In this document: in pieces, positions 34,693 through 47,276 of the stretch
How the letters are laid out: each line of letters opens with the position of its first letter
How positions within the stretch are numbered: the stretch's first letter is position 1
NCBI GenBank assembly: GCA_028455995.1
Contig: JABELC010000005.1
Location: forward strand, 124,001-188,000
Length of the DNA stretch: 64,000 bases
Direction of reading: 5' to 3'
Origin: Scleromitrula shiraiana
Lineage: Eukaryota > Ascomycota > Leotiomycetes > Helotiales > Sclerotiniaceae
Translations under genes and position numbers: made by a program
The notes under the pieces: model-generated
What the model saw: the letters and a program-made list of their open reading frames with translations, nothing else
What the model was told of the DNA's origin: nothing
Database searches by the model: none

Positions 34693-35564
34693 AGTTTGTT
34701 ATTGGGCCACTAGCAAAATGCTCTGTTTAATGATCTTATATGCAAAGAATGTGTGAATAGTTCGAAGAGTTGCAATTACTATGTAATCCTATCCAACTGT
34801 CGTGTGAGATATATAATAAGATGGCTTGGGGGATGATCCACTAAACCCGATTATGTAACATGGTTCCTACAGACCGAGAGTCCTCATTTGCGCAACCCAC
34901 AACATATCATACCGCACATCATGAATTCTAGAGCCCCATAAATCAACGATCTATACATTCGCTGATTTGTTCTATAGCTACTACTATTGCTTCTCAATAT
35001 CACAGATATAGTGATTGGATTAGGATAAGACTGAAGTAAAGCTACTTCGATTGTTGTTTGTTCAGCATCCACCCTTCTTTTGGCCATTTTTAAAATATTA
35101 AATTTGCTCTCTTCCGGTATCTGAAAAGAGATATAATAGATAGATGGATGAATATAGAAGATTTTGGGGTATTTTTCTCTTTATATTCGAGCTTGATGCC
35201 CAATATAGACGCATCAAACTCACTGTGGGAAGGGGAAAATACCACGAGTGTGCTGTTTGGGTTATGAATCGGTAAATCTACTACACGATTCCTTCTAATT
35301 AAATTCTTAGTATATTTATTGTTGCAGGATTTTCTTTATCCTTCGATTGTGTCGGTGCTTTCATTCACGACGGAACAAAATTGATGCATTCAACATGATA
35401 TCATAGCTTGATCTTCTTTGTTCATTGTTATTGATTCCCGTGATTTTCAAAAAGAACTACAACTTGGTCTAGAATCTTGACAAGCAATGATATTTATATA
35501 ACCCTCAATGCTATAATCTCATGGCAATTTTTCTATTTATACCGTCAGCAATTGAGCCGATATA
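34693..35564. other. spacer upstream of HEFAH protein gene
   Basis: AT-rich; no gene seen. It includes the likely promoter of the next gene. Confidence 0.45.
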
Positions 35565-38500
35565 ATGGCAACCACTTCAGCTTCTGCCAGTCCACAAGAT
35601 GATGAAGATGATATCCTAGCGAGGAAAATTGGTCGTATCATGTATGATACGACTGGACAATTTCTACCACCAGGTGAAAAATATCATATCGTTAACTCTA
35701 TTCATTGCAAACCAACTAACTTCATAATCTTGTAATCAGATCAACGCAAAAAATACGTATCAGAATTTACACCCCTAGCCAAAAAATACAGTCACCCCAG
35801 AGGTAAATTTTCATCTCTAGATCACCGAATTCTTGGTAACATACGAATTGGAGAAGCAAAGGGGAGAGGAAAAGTGAAGGGAAAAAGTGGCATCACACCG
35901 ATCCAATCACGATCTTCATCTCCCACCAAGAAGTTACATTCAAACGATTCCAATTCCAATCTTCAAACCCAAGATCAAAAACGTGCTCTTAAAACCTACC
36001 AAAAAACTCGCTTCAATGGATTTACAGCTACAGAGTTACAATATATGGATGCTCTTGCACCGCTTGATACGGGGGTTTATATACATGGACTGAATAATCC
36101 CATTCATCCGCTTTTCGAGAGGAATAAATGGGTTAAAGAGAGGGATATGCCGAGGCATAGGGGTGCTATACCGATTTTAGGAGAATGGGATGGATTTTGG
36201 CTGGTGAGTGGTATTTCTATCTTGAGCAAATATGTTACTAAAAAAGAGTAAAGACGGTCATTGAGATTTGAAGGAGAGTTAATTTGTATATTAGGCTGAG
36301 AATCCACTTGTATGGGACGTTTTGAAACCCTGTTTACAACTCGCTACTATGATGTTGAGGGATGAGTGTCAATATACTTGGTACGCGTGATATACTAACT
36401 TGGGACTCCTAAATCTTTCCCATTGTTTCTTTTTCCCTCGCCTCTTATCAGTCACAAATAAACCAATGATAATTACCACCCGATTCTTTACCCCAAAAGC
36501 TAACTCCACCCCACCTCAGGCTCGACGCCCTCTACCACGGCCAATACAAACAAATCCATCTCCCCGCAGGCACCACTCCATCCCCCCTCCGTCTCCAACG
36601 CTTCACCCCCCGGCCCCTCTCTCAACTAGCCCTCCACTCATCAACCTCAACACTAACATCCAAACTCAACGCACTCGCTCTCCCAGATCCCGAAACAGGA
36701 AAAAACAAAATTTTCCTGGGGTTCCATAGTGGATATGAAGATGTAGCGACGGGATTACCGAGTTCACGGACGAGCAGGAATGCGATTACGAGGAATTTTA
36801 CGGTGCGTGGGTGGGTGGAGGTGCTGATTAGTGTGGAGTTGGTTCAGCCGCTTTTGAGGGGGGATTTGACGGGGGCGGAGATGTAGGTTTGAAGTTTCCT
36901 TTTAATTATTCACGGGTATTTGTTGAGAGGAGAAAGGGAGCTGATGGGTGGATATCTCTGGAATGTTAGTGTCAAGACTCATTGGGTTTGGATATTTTGA
37001 CTAACTGGTCAATGAGTGTATAATAGAATGGGATTAAGAATGAGAGTTGCTACAACCATAGTTCATGAATTTGCTGTAAGTTCTTCCTTTACTTCCATTA
37101 TTGCAACCCCCAATTAAAATTAGTTTTCCTCAAATTCCACATAACAAATAATTAACTCTTCCCAAACATAGCACGCAATCCGCCGCACCATCACAAACGC
37201 CCGACCTCAAACCTCCACCCAAGCTCAAGAAAACGAAAACGAACCTTATTATGAAGACGAACCATTAGCCGAATTAGGATACTCGTTTATTGATAAAGTT
37301 GGTTCTTTCTTTTTTTCTTTCCCTCTTGCTCATGTGACCATCCTTCTTCTCCCCCGATACTATTCTTGTATTATCAACAAAAGTTAACTTACGATATAGA
37401 TATGGACAGGCCAACCCCAACCCCTCATCTCCCAAATCTACAACCGCTCCGGACCCGGTCTCTCTCATCTAGGATTTCTAAAAACAAATTGGTTCACGAA
37501 TAAAAATGCCCGGTATCAAACTTCTCGTAATGCACCTGTTTTGCTTTATTCCAGAGACCAGAAGTCGAACGTAAAAAATGATGGGAATAAAATAGCAAAA
37601 GAGAATGAGGATAATCAAGAAAAAGAAGAAGATGAAAAGGAAAAGAAAGAAATAGATAAATACTATACCTACGAGTACTACCCCATCCCTAACTGGTGGT
37701 CCGGAAAACTATTCCGAGATGACTGGTGGCAAGACCACGTTCGAAGATTCGGCGTAAAAGCAAAGGAGATGGGTCCATGTAGATGGGGTACTAGAGTTCT
37801 CAGCGATAAACATCCCGGATTCTCGAGAGCAAAGGATAGAGATAGGGGATGGGAAAGGGTAGGTGAGAGATGGAGTGAGATTGATCCCGATTTGAGAAGT
37901 TTATGTACTTCTTCTCACTCTCAATCTCAATCTCAGGCCGAGCCCCAGTCAAGGGGTATGGATAAGAATATCAAACATGAATTCACGCCTCAAAACACAT
38001 CTCAAATCCAACACATCCAATCCATAGCCCACTTATCACATGCCCACCATCCCCATCTTCATCCCCATCCTCCCCCATCCAACCCTATATCCCCAACACC
38101 CCCCGCCGAACCTCCACAACCAACCCACACACCCTCCCCCCTCCACGCCCTCATCCTCACCTTCCTCATCCAACACCGCGGTCCCACCGACCTCGCACTC
38201 GACACAATGGGTCTAATCTCCTTCCCCGCTTTCTACCGCTACATACGCGATTTCGGGGGTTTCGGACTATCGATTTCGGGGATGGAGTTGAGGAATTTTT
38301 TGGGGGTTTGTGCGGAGAGGGGGGTGTTGTTTTTGTATGTTTATTTTCTTTTGAATCCTTTTATTTTTTATTTTGTTTTGTTTTGTTTTTGCGTTTTTTC
38401 CATGTTGTATCGGTTGAGATGTGATATGATGGGATGGGATATGATGGGATGGGATGGGATGGGATGGGTTCAAATTCAACTCAATCCGATTAGCATGTTT

Positions 38501-39317
38501 TATTGTAATCTCATATCATATCGATCAATTCATCTACTTACTAATCCCCGTTTCCTCATCTAGATACGAACCCTTCCCCTCTCCCGGCATCGTCCACCGT
38601 AACCCTCGCGGCTGGCCCCCTCTCCCCACCCCCAATCCACCTAGTTCCCCCACACCATCCTCCTTATCCTCCTCCTCCCTCTCATCTCCAGATCTCGAAG
38701 ACATAGAAGCCTTAGATACACTATTATCCGATGCCTCAACCCAAACCGCCCTCTACGAATTCCTCGGCGAAGGCCGCGATATGGATATCGAGCTCTTCCG
38801 GCAATGGCTGATCTACCGGTATGAGATGAATGAATTTGAGGGGCAGGAGATGAAGGGGGAGGAAATGGAGGGGGAGGAGATAGAGGGGGATGAGATGGAG
38901 GGGGAGGAGATGGAAGGGGAGGAAGTGGGTGGGAAGGGGGGTTTTGAGAGGGTGGTGGAGGAGTGTGTGGGGTTGGGGGGGAGTTATTTTAGGTATGTGT
39001 GGTTTTTATTATTTTCCCACTTTGTCTTTTGCTATTCTTATTCTTTTAATTTTTCATCTTTTAATTTTTCGTATATGTATTTTGGAAGCAGTGGATGGAT
39101 GGTGGATTTTAGGTGTTCAAAATGTGATTTGATATGAGTTTAACTTCGATTGATTGATATACTTATTGATTTGGATGCTAGGTTAGGACCAAAAGGAATA
39201 ATCCGCTTCACATACCCAATTGAAGATATCCGCGAGCAAAAAGCCAACCAATTCACAAAGGATAGGATGAGGAATCTTGAGGACAGGATTAAGGGGCTAG
39301 AGGGGAGTGGGGTATAG
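35565..39317 (+). CDS. hypothetical protein with HEFAH zincin-like motif
   Basis: Nine exons with consistent phases: 35565-35673, 35740-36203, 36295-36380, 36520-36882, 37027-37075, 37172-37297, 37400-38334, 38564-38992, 39182-39317; 898 aa. I do not recognise a named family. The clearest functional hint is TTIVHEFAHAIRR (HEFAH at about aa 354-358), followed about 30 residues later by EPYYEDEPLAELGYSFIDK. HExxH plus a downstream Glu is the layout of gluzincin-type metalloproteases, so a zinc peptidase is plausible but unproven. Other parts: a low-complexity acidic stretch (about aa 460-490), a His/Pro-rich stretch (about aa 600-640), a domain GLISFPAFYRYIRDFGGFGL, and a Glu/Met/Gly repeat run (about aa 800-830) from a GAG-rich microsatellite. 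No signal peptide is visible, so it is probably intracellular. Confidence 0.72.
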
Positions 39318-40498
39318 AACTTCCTTCTCTTCTAGGGGGGATAATGGGGGAGACAGAAGGGAGAGAAGGATGCAAGAAGAATATTCGACGGTATATGAAG
39401 ATTCAGTATGAAGCATTAATCCTTCATTTTCAATTTCCACTTCCATTTGATCCCATAAATAAAAAATTAGAATCTCAAATGAAATCACATAAAATCCCTC
39501 TCCCATTCTCTTTTTTCTCCCATACACGAAATAATCACTATACAAATCATCTTATCGTCACCAGTTACCTCCTCCTGCCTCTCCTCTCCTCTCATCTCTT
39601 AAAGTAAACAGTAAACAACCTCGATCTCTCATTTTACTTCTAAAATTATCACCGACCACTGGCAGTCATATGATATATCATATACTACTACTAGTACATA
39701 CCATCTACATACTACCATCTACATACTACCATCTAATCCCTAACCCCTCCCTAACCCCTCCCAAAAACCCATCAATATCAATATCAATATCAATATCAAT
39801 ATCAATATTTCATTCATTCAAGTTCTCTCTCTCTCTCTCACTCTCTCATCCTCAAGTTTTTAAATTTATACATTTATACATTTCCTTCTTTCCATCCATC
39901 CATCCATCCATCCATCCATCCATCTATCCATCTATCCATCTATCTTTCTATTCAACTCAGAGTCAGACTCGCTAATAATACACTACACTTATTACACCAA
40001 ACCAATCGCTTATATATATATACTCAGCCTTATTCACCTATTACTAGTACTACTACTATTCCTAGTATTCTCCCACTCTTTTCCCCCCCTCTATCCCCAA
40101 TAATTTCCCCATTTCGGAATATCGGAATATCCCTTTTCAGAAATCCTAATCCTAACGCTAACCCTAACACTCAATTCCGAGTGAAAACTCCAAACACCAT
40201 GCCATGCCATCCCATGCCATGCCATCCAAAAAAACCCCCCCCCCCCCCCCTCCCCCAGCCAGGCCCCCTTCCAAAAATATATCCGCTAATTTTATTTATA
40301 CAATTCCATTTCTAATTCCCAATAAGTAACCCGGTAACCAATCATAATTAATCTATTCCTTTATTTTTCCTTCTTTCTTTCTTTCTTTTTCCCTCTCTTT
40401 CTTTTTCCCTCTCTTATTAATCTTCTTCATCTTCTCTCATCTCATCTCCCGTTCGAAAAATAGAGAACCACCACGTTCGATTCCAATTACGATTCCAA
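39318..40498. other. convergent intergenic region with microsatellites
   Basis: Contains (ATCAAT)n at about 39774-39806, (CATC/CATCTAT)n at 39893-39943, a 16-base C run at 40235-40250, and telomere-like CTAACCCTAAC near 40156. ORFs are repeat-derived. Confidence 0.55.
40235..40250. repeat. poly-C run
   Basis: Sixteen consecutive C directly after an A run. Exact length should be treated with care because such runs are often miscounted in assemblies. Confidence 0.8.
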
Positions 40499-43092
40499 TT
40501 ACGAAGAAGAAGAAGAAGAAGAAGAAGAAGAACCACTCATCCCAGCTCCCCTAACAGCATCCATACACTCCTCCTCCTCCCAACCCCTCATATTCTTGCG
40601 AACAATATTGATAATTTTCCCTTCCAAATCCAAATCCAAATCCATTCCCATTTCCGTTCCATCATCACCATTTCTCTCCCCAACCTCATCTCCTTTCTTA
40701 TCCCTTCCTTCCAATTCATTTCCATTTTCTCCATTCCCACTCCCCCCATTACCCCCAGATCCCGATCCCGATCCCAATCCCGATTCAGCCCCCCTTGAAT
40801 TCCCCTTAAGCAACGCAATAATCTCCCCCTCCGCCCTCAAAAACCCCGCCACCACCACTCTCACTAGCACCTTATCCCCCTCAAAAACCATAACATCCCA
40901 CACCCTACTCGCGCAATCCAATCCCATCGAATTTGTAATCAGCTCCACAAACAAATCCCGCAAATACCTATCTTCATTCAGACCCAAATTATTATCCCTA
41001 AGTAATTTATGAAGATTTGGGGATTTCTGGGCCAGAGTTGTAAGGAAGAGGGAGTAGACGCGGGAGATGGCGCCGGGGTCGATGGTGTGGAAGGAGAGGG
41101 GGAGGGGACGATTGAGGATGTTAGAAAGGGTTATGAAGGTTGCAGGTGGGGAGGGGAGATTGAGGAGTAGAATGGCTGCTATTGTCTATTTTTTTTAAAA
41201 AAAAAATTAGTTTTACTCATTCACTATTTATCAAGTGGGATTTGAAGAAGGTGGGAGGTAAAAAAAAAAGAGCTCGAAAATAAAAACTTACACTAGTTCC
41301 ATGTACATAACCCACATCACTTCTATACATAGAATAAGCCTTCAACACATCCAATAGCGGACCATGTAGTGGACCCTCTGGTTGAAAAATCCTCAATTCC
41401 GTATATGTAAGCATAACATCCTTTTCGATTTGCATCAACCAGCCCTTTTTCATCTCTTCATCTGCACTCAATTGACTCCCACTTTTAATCGTAGCTTCCA
41501 AAGCGTAAGCTCTTCTCAAAGCAGCCGTATATGAAGAATCCGATAATCCCAATGGATTACCAATAGCTTTTGTCCATACGGCTCCTCGACTTCGAGGTGC
41601 AATACCTCTCCACCAAAGTTCTCTTGTTCTTCGCTGTCGAATTACATCATCCCAATTAGGTAAGACATGTTCTTCCCAAATTCTTAATAATGAATTCGCG
41701 GTATCATCTCTGCAAGTTGACTTATTCTTCTTAACGGATTCCCTCTTACGATCTGCTTCAGCTGCTGATGCCATCATTTTTTGATATTCCTTCAAATGTC
41801 TTTTTTCTTCGGCTGGATCTTTTGGTGGTAGCCATGAGGGTCTTGTTCTTGAAAGTACCGCTTCTTTCTCTTTCGATATAGGTAAAGGATCTATCATAAG
41901 TTCTGTTCTTCGTAAAGGAGGTAATTCTGCGAATGAAGATTTAACTCTGGTTGGTTTCGAATTCGATGGACGTATATAAGCACGCGGATCATTCGGATCG
42001 GTTTCCTTTCCTTCTTCATACTCTGCATGTGCTTCCAATGCCTCTGTTAAAGCTTTGGTTTCCGGACTTAATTCAGATAAAGCTTCATTCCAACTTTTGG
42101 CTCTTGGTTTCGAATAATTATTAATATTAGTTGCATATGGCCCAGTAGTTGCTCCTCGTGTCATAATAGGTCTTGGTGATCTAAGTTCTCCTTGTTCTGC
42201 TGGTTTAGCAGATGTTCCATTTCCAAGTGGTTTAAGTTTTTCCTTCGAAGGTCTTTCCGGACTCGTTGATGCAGATGGTGCTGCACTAGGGGTTCGTTCT
42301 TGAGGAGGTCGTGGTGATATTGGTACATTTTCCAAAAGACATTCATCTGGTACATCATCTCCATCATCTTCCTCACATTCCTTTTCTAATTCTTGTGTAG
42401 TTTTTCGTTCTCGATTCGAAACCCAACTTCCTCTGCTTGATTTTCCAATACTCCCGGTAGAAAGACTACTCCTTGGACTCGCAGCTAAATTTCCAGGACT
42501 TAAACTCCTTTGCCTTGTGAGATTTGTTGATAATTTTGGTGCACTATGACTATTAAATCCTCTTCTTGTGTTTGTCGAAGAACTTGGTACAGGAACAATC
42601 GCCAAACCATCTGACGGTGCATTTCTTATTTGTGATCTCAATGTCGGATAATTTGATCTTCCATTTCCCTTTGTCAATGATGTTAAATCTCTTGGTGCCC
42701 TAACATTTCCTTGTATTGCTGACATTGGTACTCTTTTTCTTTCCTTTACTTGAGATCTTAGGTCTTTCGTAAACGTAGAAGAGTATGGATTCGAAGGAAA
42801 TTTGGTTGTGAATTCTCCAATTTCCGAATCCGTTCTTGATTCATCATCAAGTCCAATCTCTTCAAAATGATTAACATCGGAAAGAAAATCATCATTATCG
42901 GATTGATATGAAGAATGAAAAGAAGAAGATTTTGAGGATTTTGACCCCGTTAACTCGGGAGGTGAACCAGGCATTGATGATTGATACACCGCATCATTTG
43001 AATAAATCATCGCATCTTCAAGAGATGGAAGTTGTGAAAGATTGGTACTTTGTAAAGTAGCTATTTTGACGGTTTGTTCGGGGTATGGTTTA

Positions 43093-43123
<31 letters not shown>

Positions 43124-43130
43124 AAATCAA
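40499..43130 (-). CDS. TBC-domain protein (Rab GAP-like)
   Basis: Two exons: 43130-41292 and 41185-40499; 841 aa. The N-terminal half is Ser-rich and disordered. The TBC domain spans about aa 490-740: ELWWRGIAPRSRGAVWTKAI, then LMQIEKDVMLTYTELRIFQP, LLDVLKAYSMYRSDVGYVHG, and after the intron TIAAILLLNLPSP. TBC proteins stimulate GTP hydrolysis by Rab GTPases through an Arg finger in motif A (IxxDxxR) and a Gln finger in YxQ. Here motif A reads IEKDVMLT, with no Arg at that position, and the second motif reads YVHG, with His in place of Gln. The C-terminus ends in ten Ser encoded by a TTC array. The N-terminus contains INQSINQS from a TTGA microsatellite, so the true start may be slightly downstream. 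Confidence 0.85.
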
Positions 43131-43386
43131 TTTTCGAGTGGGAAAAAGACGTTCAAAGTTTGAATGGATCTACGTCTTGGATTTCGATCTTGAGTTTCAA
43201 TTCAATCGATGATGTAGGTATTTCTGTAGTTCGATTTTGACGTTTCGAAAGGTGGGAAAAAGATGAGATGAATTACCCTGCCCCCCTTGATTATGTTATG
43301 TACAAATGCGGAGTAATGAAATTATCAGTCTGAGGCGTGTTTCGAAATATCTAGGTATGTAGCTGGGGTAAAAGGGGGATCGAATT

Positions 43387-43440
43387 TGAATTGAATTTGA
43401 ATTTGAATTGAATTTGAATTGAATTTGAATTGAATTGAAT
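43387..43440. repeat. (GAATTTGAATT)-type repeat
   Basis: Imperfect tandem GAATTTGAATT/GAATTGAATT units. Confidence 0.75.
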
Positions 43441-44473
43441 ATTCCGTATATAAGAAGTTTAAAAAGTATTGAATTCCAAGAAGTGGTTGTTATGGAGGCT
43501 TAGAGGGAGGATTTTTTTTTTTTTCGACGTTGAATTATAGGGTTTTCTTTTTTTGGAATGAATGTGGGATAGGTAGCCCAATACTTTCGTAGGATTAAAG
43601 TGCAATGAGAAAAGTGGGATGTGTGATGAGTGATGAGTGATGAGTGATAAGTGATGAGTATGGATGATAGTGTGAGAATATCTTCAATTGAATGAATGAA
43701 TGAATGAATAGGAATTGGTATTATTGAATTTTTATAAAGAATGAATGAATGAATGAATGAATGAATGAATAGTATTATTTTATAACTCGATTTATGAAGT
43801 TATAATTGTGGTTTTTTTTTTTCAAGGGAAAGAAAGTAAAAAGAAGGGTTGAAAAGTTGATGAATTCGCTGTAGAAGCTGTGTTTTATTATATGTTTATA
43901 AACAATATTGATTAAAAATTGAAGTTATATATAATAATAATTATTTGAATTGGTGGTTATATATGAATTTTTATTAATTTCATGAGAGGGAAAGAAGGAC
44001 TTGAGGGAAGTTTTCTTTTAATGTATGTCTGTTTGTATGTCCGTATGTCTATATGTCGTCTTTGTAGAGGAAGGTATTAGATTGTATGGTATGACAGGAG
44101 AGGTAGAGAAGGAAGGAAAGAATAGAGTAAGAGTGAGAGTAAGAGTAAGAGTAAGAAAGAGTAAGAGTGATAGAGAAAACCTTGGGAAGATCTTAAGGAT
44201 AGCCCTAGACTTTGAAGGTATATGGATGAAGCTCTAGAACTACAATATTAAATGGTTAGATGAATAGATGAATAGATGAATAGATGAATCAACATACTCA
44301 CACATAATAAAAGAAGATATTATTATTATTATTATTGTAATAATTAAAAGAAAAAGAACTCCACACAGGACAACAAAACTTGACAACGGCAAGGTAAAAA
44401 CAGGGAAAGGGAAAGGGAAAGGGAAAGGGAAACGGTAAGGGTAAGGTTAAGGTTAAAAAGGGATTTCAAGGAT

Positions 44474-44585
44474 ATTATTATTACTATTATTACTATTATT
44501 ACTACTATTATTACTACTATTATTACTACTATTATTACTACTATTGTTACTACTACTATTATTATTATTATTATTATTATTATTA
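44474..44585. repeat. TATTACTAC/TATTATTAC compound repeat
   Basis: Trinucleotide-phase compound repeat of ATT, ACT and AC units; read on minus it gives an Asn/Ser run. Confidence 0.8.
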
Positions 44586-45092
44586 CTCGGATTACTCGGT
44601 CGAGACCAATAAATTGAAGACTCGAAATTTCCTATTTCTCTCTTTTTCTCTTTTTGCTTAAGATTATAATATGAATGGATGAATGAATGAATGGGGCATA
44701 AGAAAGACAAGAAGAAAAAGGAAATCTTTCATTTAATTATTTCTCTCCTATTCTACTCTTCCGTATCTATATAGGAGAAAGAATCCTTAAAGTTATTTAT
44801 TCTATGATCTATTTTATTCTATTCTATTCTATTCTATTCATACTTATAACCAATATCAAAAATTCCATAGCATTCACATAAGGGGGTTATGTATTAGAAA
44901 GGTTTATTATTATTTGTTTTATAAGAGAATCTCACCATATGAAGAGAGATTGAAACAACAACAACAACAACATCATCATCAATCAACATCATATCCATCA
45001 TATAGATATATTCCACCTCCACAGTATTAAATCCATTCGTAGAAAGACCATTTTACTATACCCCATCTACTATACTCGGTCAAGTAGTTAAC

Positions 45093-45150
45093 ACCTCAAC
45101 AACAACAACAATAACAACAACAACAACAACAATAACAACAACAACAACAA
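45093..45150. repeat. (CAA)n microsatellite
   Basis: CAACAACAATAA-type tandem array. Confidence 0.8.
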
Positions 45151-45881
45151 CCAAACAAACAAACCTATATCCACAATACTAATGATAAGGACATAGACAC
45201 CAATATATATACATATATATATACTCGAGTACAACAATCCACAATCCACAATCCCAAACAACCAACCAAACAACCAACCAAACAACCCTATATCCACAAT
45301 CCTCATACTAGTGATAGAAAACGTACAAACGTACACTAAACCAACACCGATACAATAAAAAAACTCGCCATCTCAACGCTACCCAAGAAAATTCATATCC
45401 ACAATACGCGTAGCGTAGCCGTAGTAGTGATGGAAAATAGACTCCGATAGATATAGTAATATATATTGAATACAGAATACAGGAATTCGGTAATTCGTCA
45501 TCTCATCGATGGCTAAGCAGGTATATGTAAAGTTCTTTATATACTATGATATACTATATTATACTATGCTATACTATACTATACTATACTACAAAATAAT
45601 AGGAGATATAGATATAGATATAGTAATAAGAGAAATAGTAATAGTAATAAGAGATACGAACCTAATATCTCACCACGATACGCCTGCGCCTGCTCTAAGA
45701 CAGGGTATCCATCCATCCATCCCTATCATACTGTAAGTTTATAGTCAGGTACGAGATACCGTCATTCGTTCATCCGTCCGTCCGTCCGTTTGTTTATTCT
45801 TTGTATATATAACTCCCTACTCCCTATTCCCTACTCGCAAGACGTCAGATTACGATATATGATATATGATATATGAAGTTT

Positions 45882-45912
<31 letters not shown>

Positions 45913-45936
45913 TTTTATTCCTATATATCGGTATAG

Positions 45937-46103
45937 ATGATGATTTTGATTTTGATTTTGATTTTTGATAATGATTTTGATTTTGATAATGATTTTGATT
46001 TTGATTTTGATTTTGATTTTGATTTTGATTTTGATTTTGATTTTGATTTTGATTTTGATTTTGATTTTGATTTTGATTTTGATAATGATAATGATTTTGA
46101 TTT
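45937..46103. repeat. (GATTTT)n hexanucleotide array
   Basis: More than twenty tandem GATTTT units, interrupted by GATAAT units near both ends. Confidence 0.9.
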
Positions 46104-46885
46104 TCTTTGGAGCTGTAGTTAATAATTAATTAATATTATAAATAATAAATAAATAATTATGAAGATACTACTTGTTTTTATTTTCACGATTCGTTCATGG
46201 AAAAGATGGAAAGATTGGAAAACATGGAAAACATGGAAAATATCTTGGCTCAGCCTCGCTCATTCATGGTTAGAGTATATGGATAGACAGTTTGAAGATG
46301 AAGATGACGATGAAGATGAAGATGAAGATGGGGAGTATCTGTTTTATTCATTCATTGATTCATTTGTTATTCTTTTGTTTAACGCTTTCTTTTCAATGAA
46401 CCGAAATCTCATAAATTCTTCATCTAATAAAAATGAACGGGAATACAATAGAAATACAAATAGAATAGAATAAAAATATGGACACCCACGCATTAGTCGG
46501 TATACGTAGATCAATCAATCAATCAATCAATCAACCACATCCACATCCATATCCACATCCACATCCACATCCCTATCCCAATCCATAAAAAAATCCCAAA
46601 ACTTAAACCACGAACCGAAATAATCAGATCAATATCCAATATCCAATATCCAATTATCTATTTCCTTCCTTCCTTCCTACCTTCCTACCTTCCTTCCTTC
46701 CTCCTTCTAGAAAAGGAGAATCGAATCTCTCCACTCACTCACTCACTCACATGCTGTACTGTACTGTTTTTAGAAGTAAATGGTCTTTATACCGTTACTT
46801 AAGATAAGAAAAATACTGTATATAGATTCAAAATCAAATTCAAAATCAAAATCAAAATCATGATTCTCGGATTCGGGAGTCGTAT

Positions 46886-46957
46886 GAACTTGATTGAACT
46901 TGATTGAACTTGATTGAACTTGATTGAACTTGATTGAACTTGATTGAACTTGATTGA
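46886..46957. repeat. (CTTGATTGAA)n 10-bp tandem repeat
   Basis: Seven near-identical 10-bp units in a row. Confidence 0.9.
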
Positions 46958-47067
46958 GATTGGGAACTTGGGAACTTGAAATCAAGATCTCGCATCGCTG
47001 TGAGATGAGGTGAGGTGAGGGAGGAAGGAGAGCGAGCTTCAGCTTTAGGTGGGAAATTGTTTGTTGG

Positions 47068-47276
47068 GGATGGATATGGATATGGATGGATATGGATATG
47101 GATGGATATGGATATGGATATGGATATGGATATGGATATGGATATGGATATGGATATGGATATGGATATGGATATGGATGGATATGGATATGGATATGGA
47201 TATGGATATGGATATGGATATGGATATGGATATGGATATGGATATGGATATGGATATGGATATGGATATGGATGGA
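47068..47276. repeat. (GGATAT)n hexanucleotide array
   Basis: About 34 GGATAT units with GGATGGATAT interruptions that reset the reading phase. All three plus frames stay open across it. Confidence 0.92.

Noticed and set aside
40462..40482. tRNA B-box-like GTTCGATTCC
   Set aside because: No A-box, acceptor stem or cloverleaf could be built around it; it lies in pyrimidine-rich and repeat sequence.
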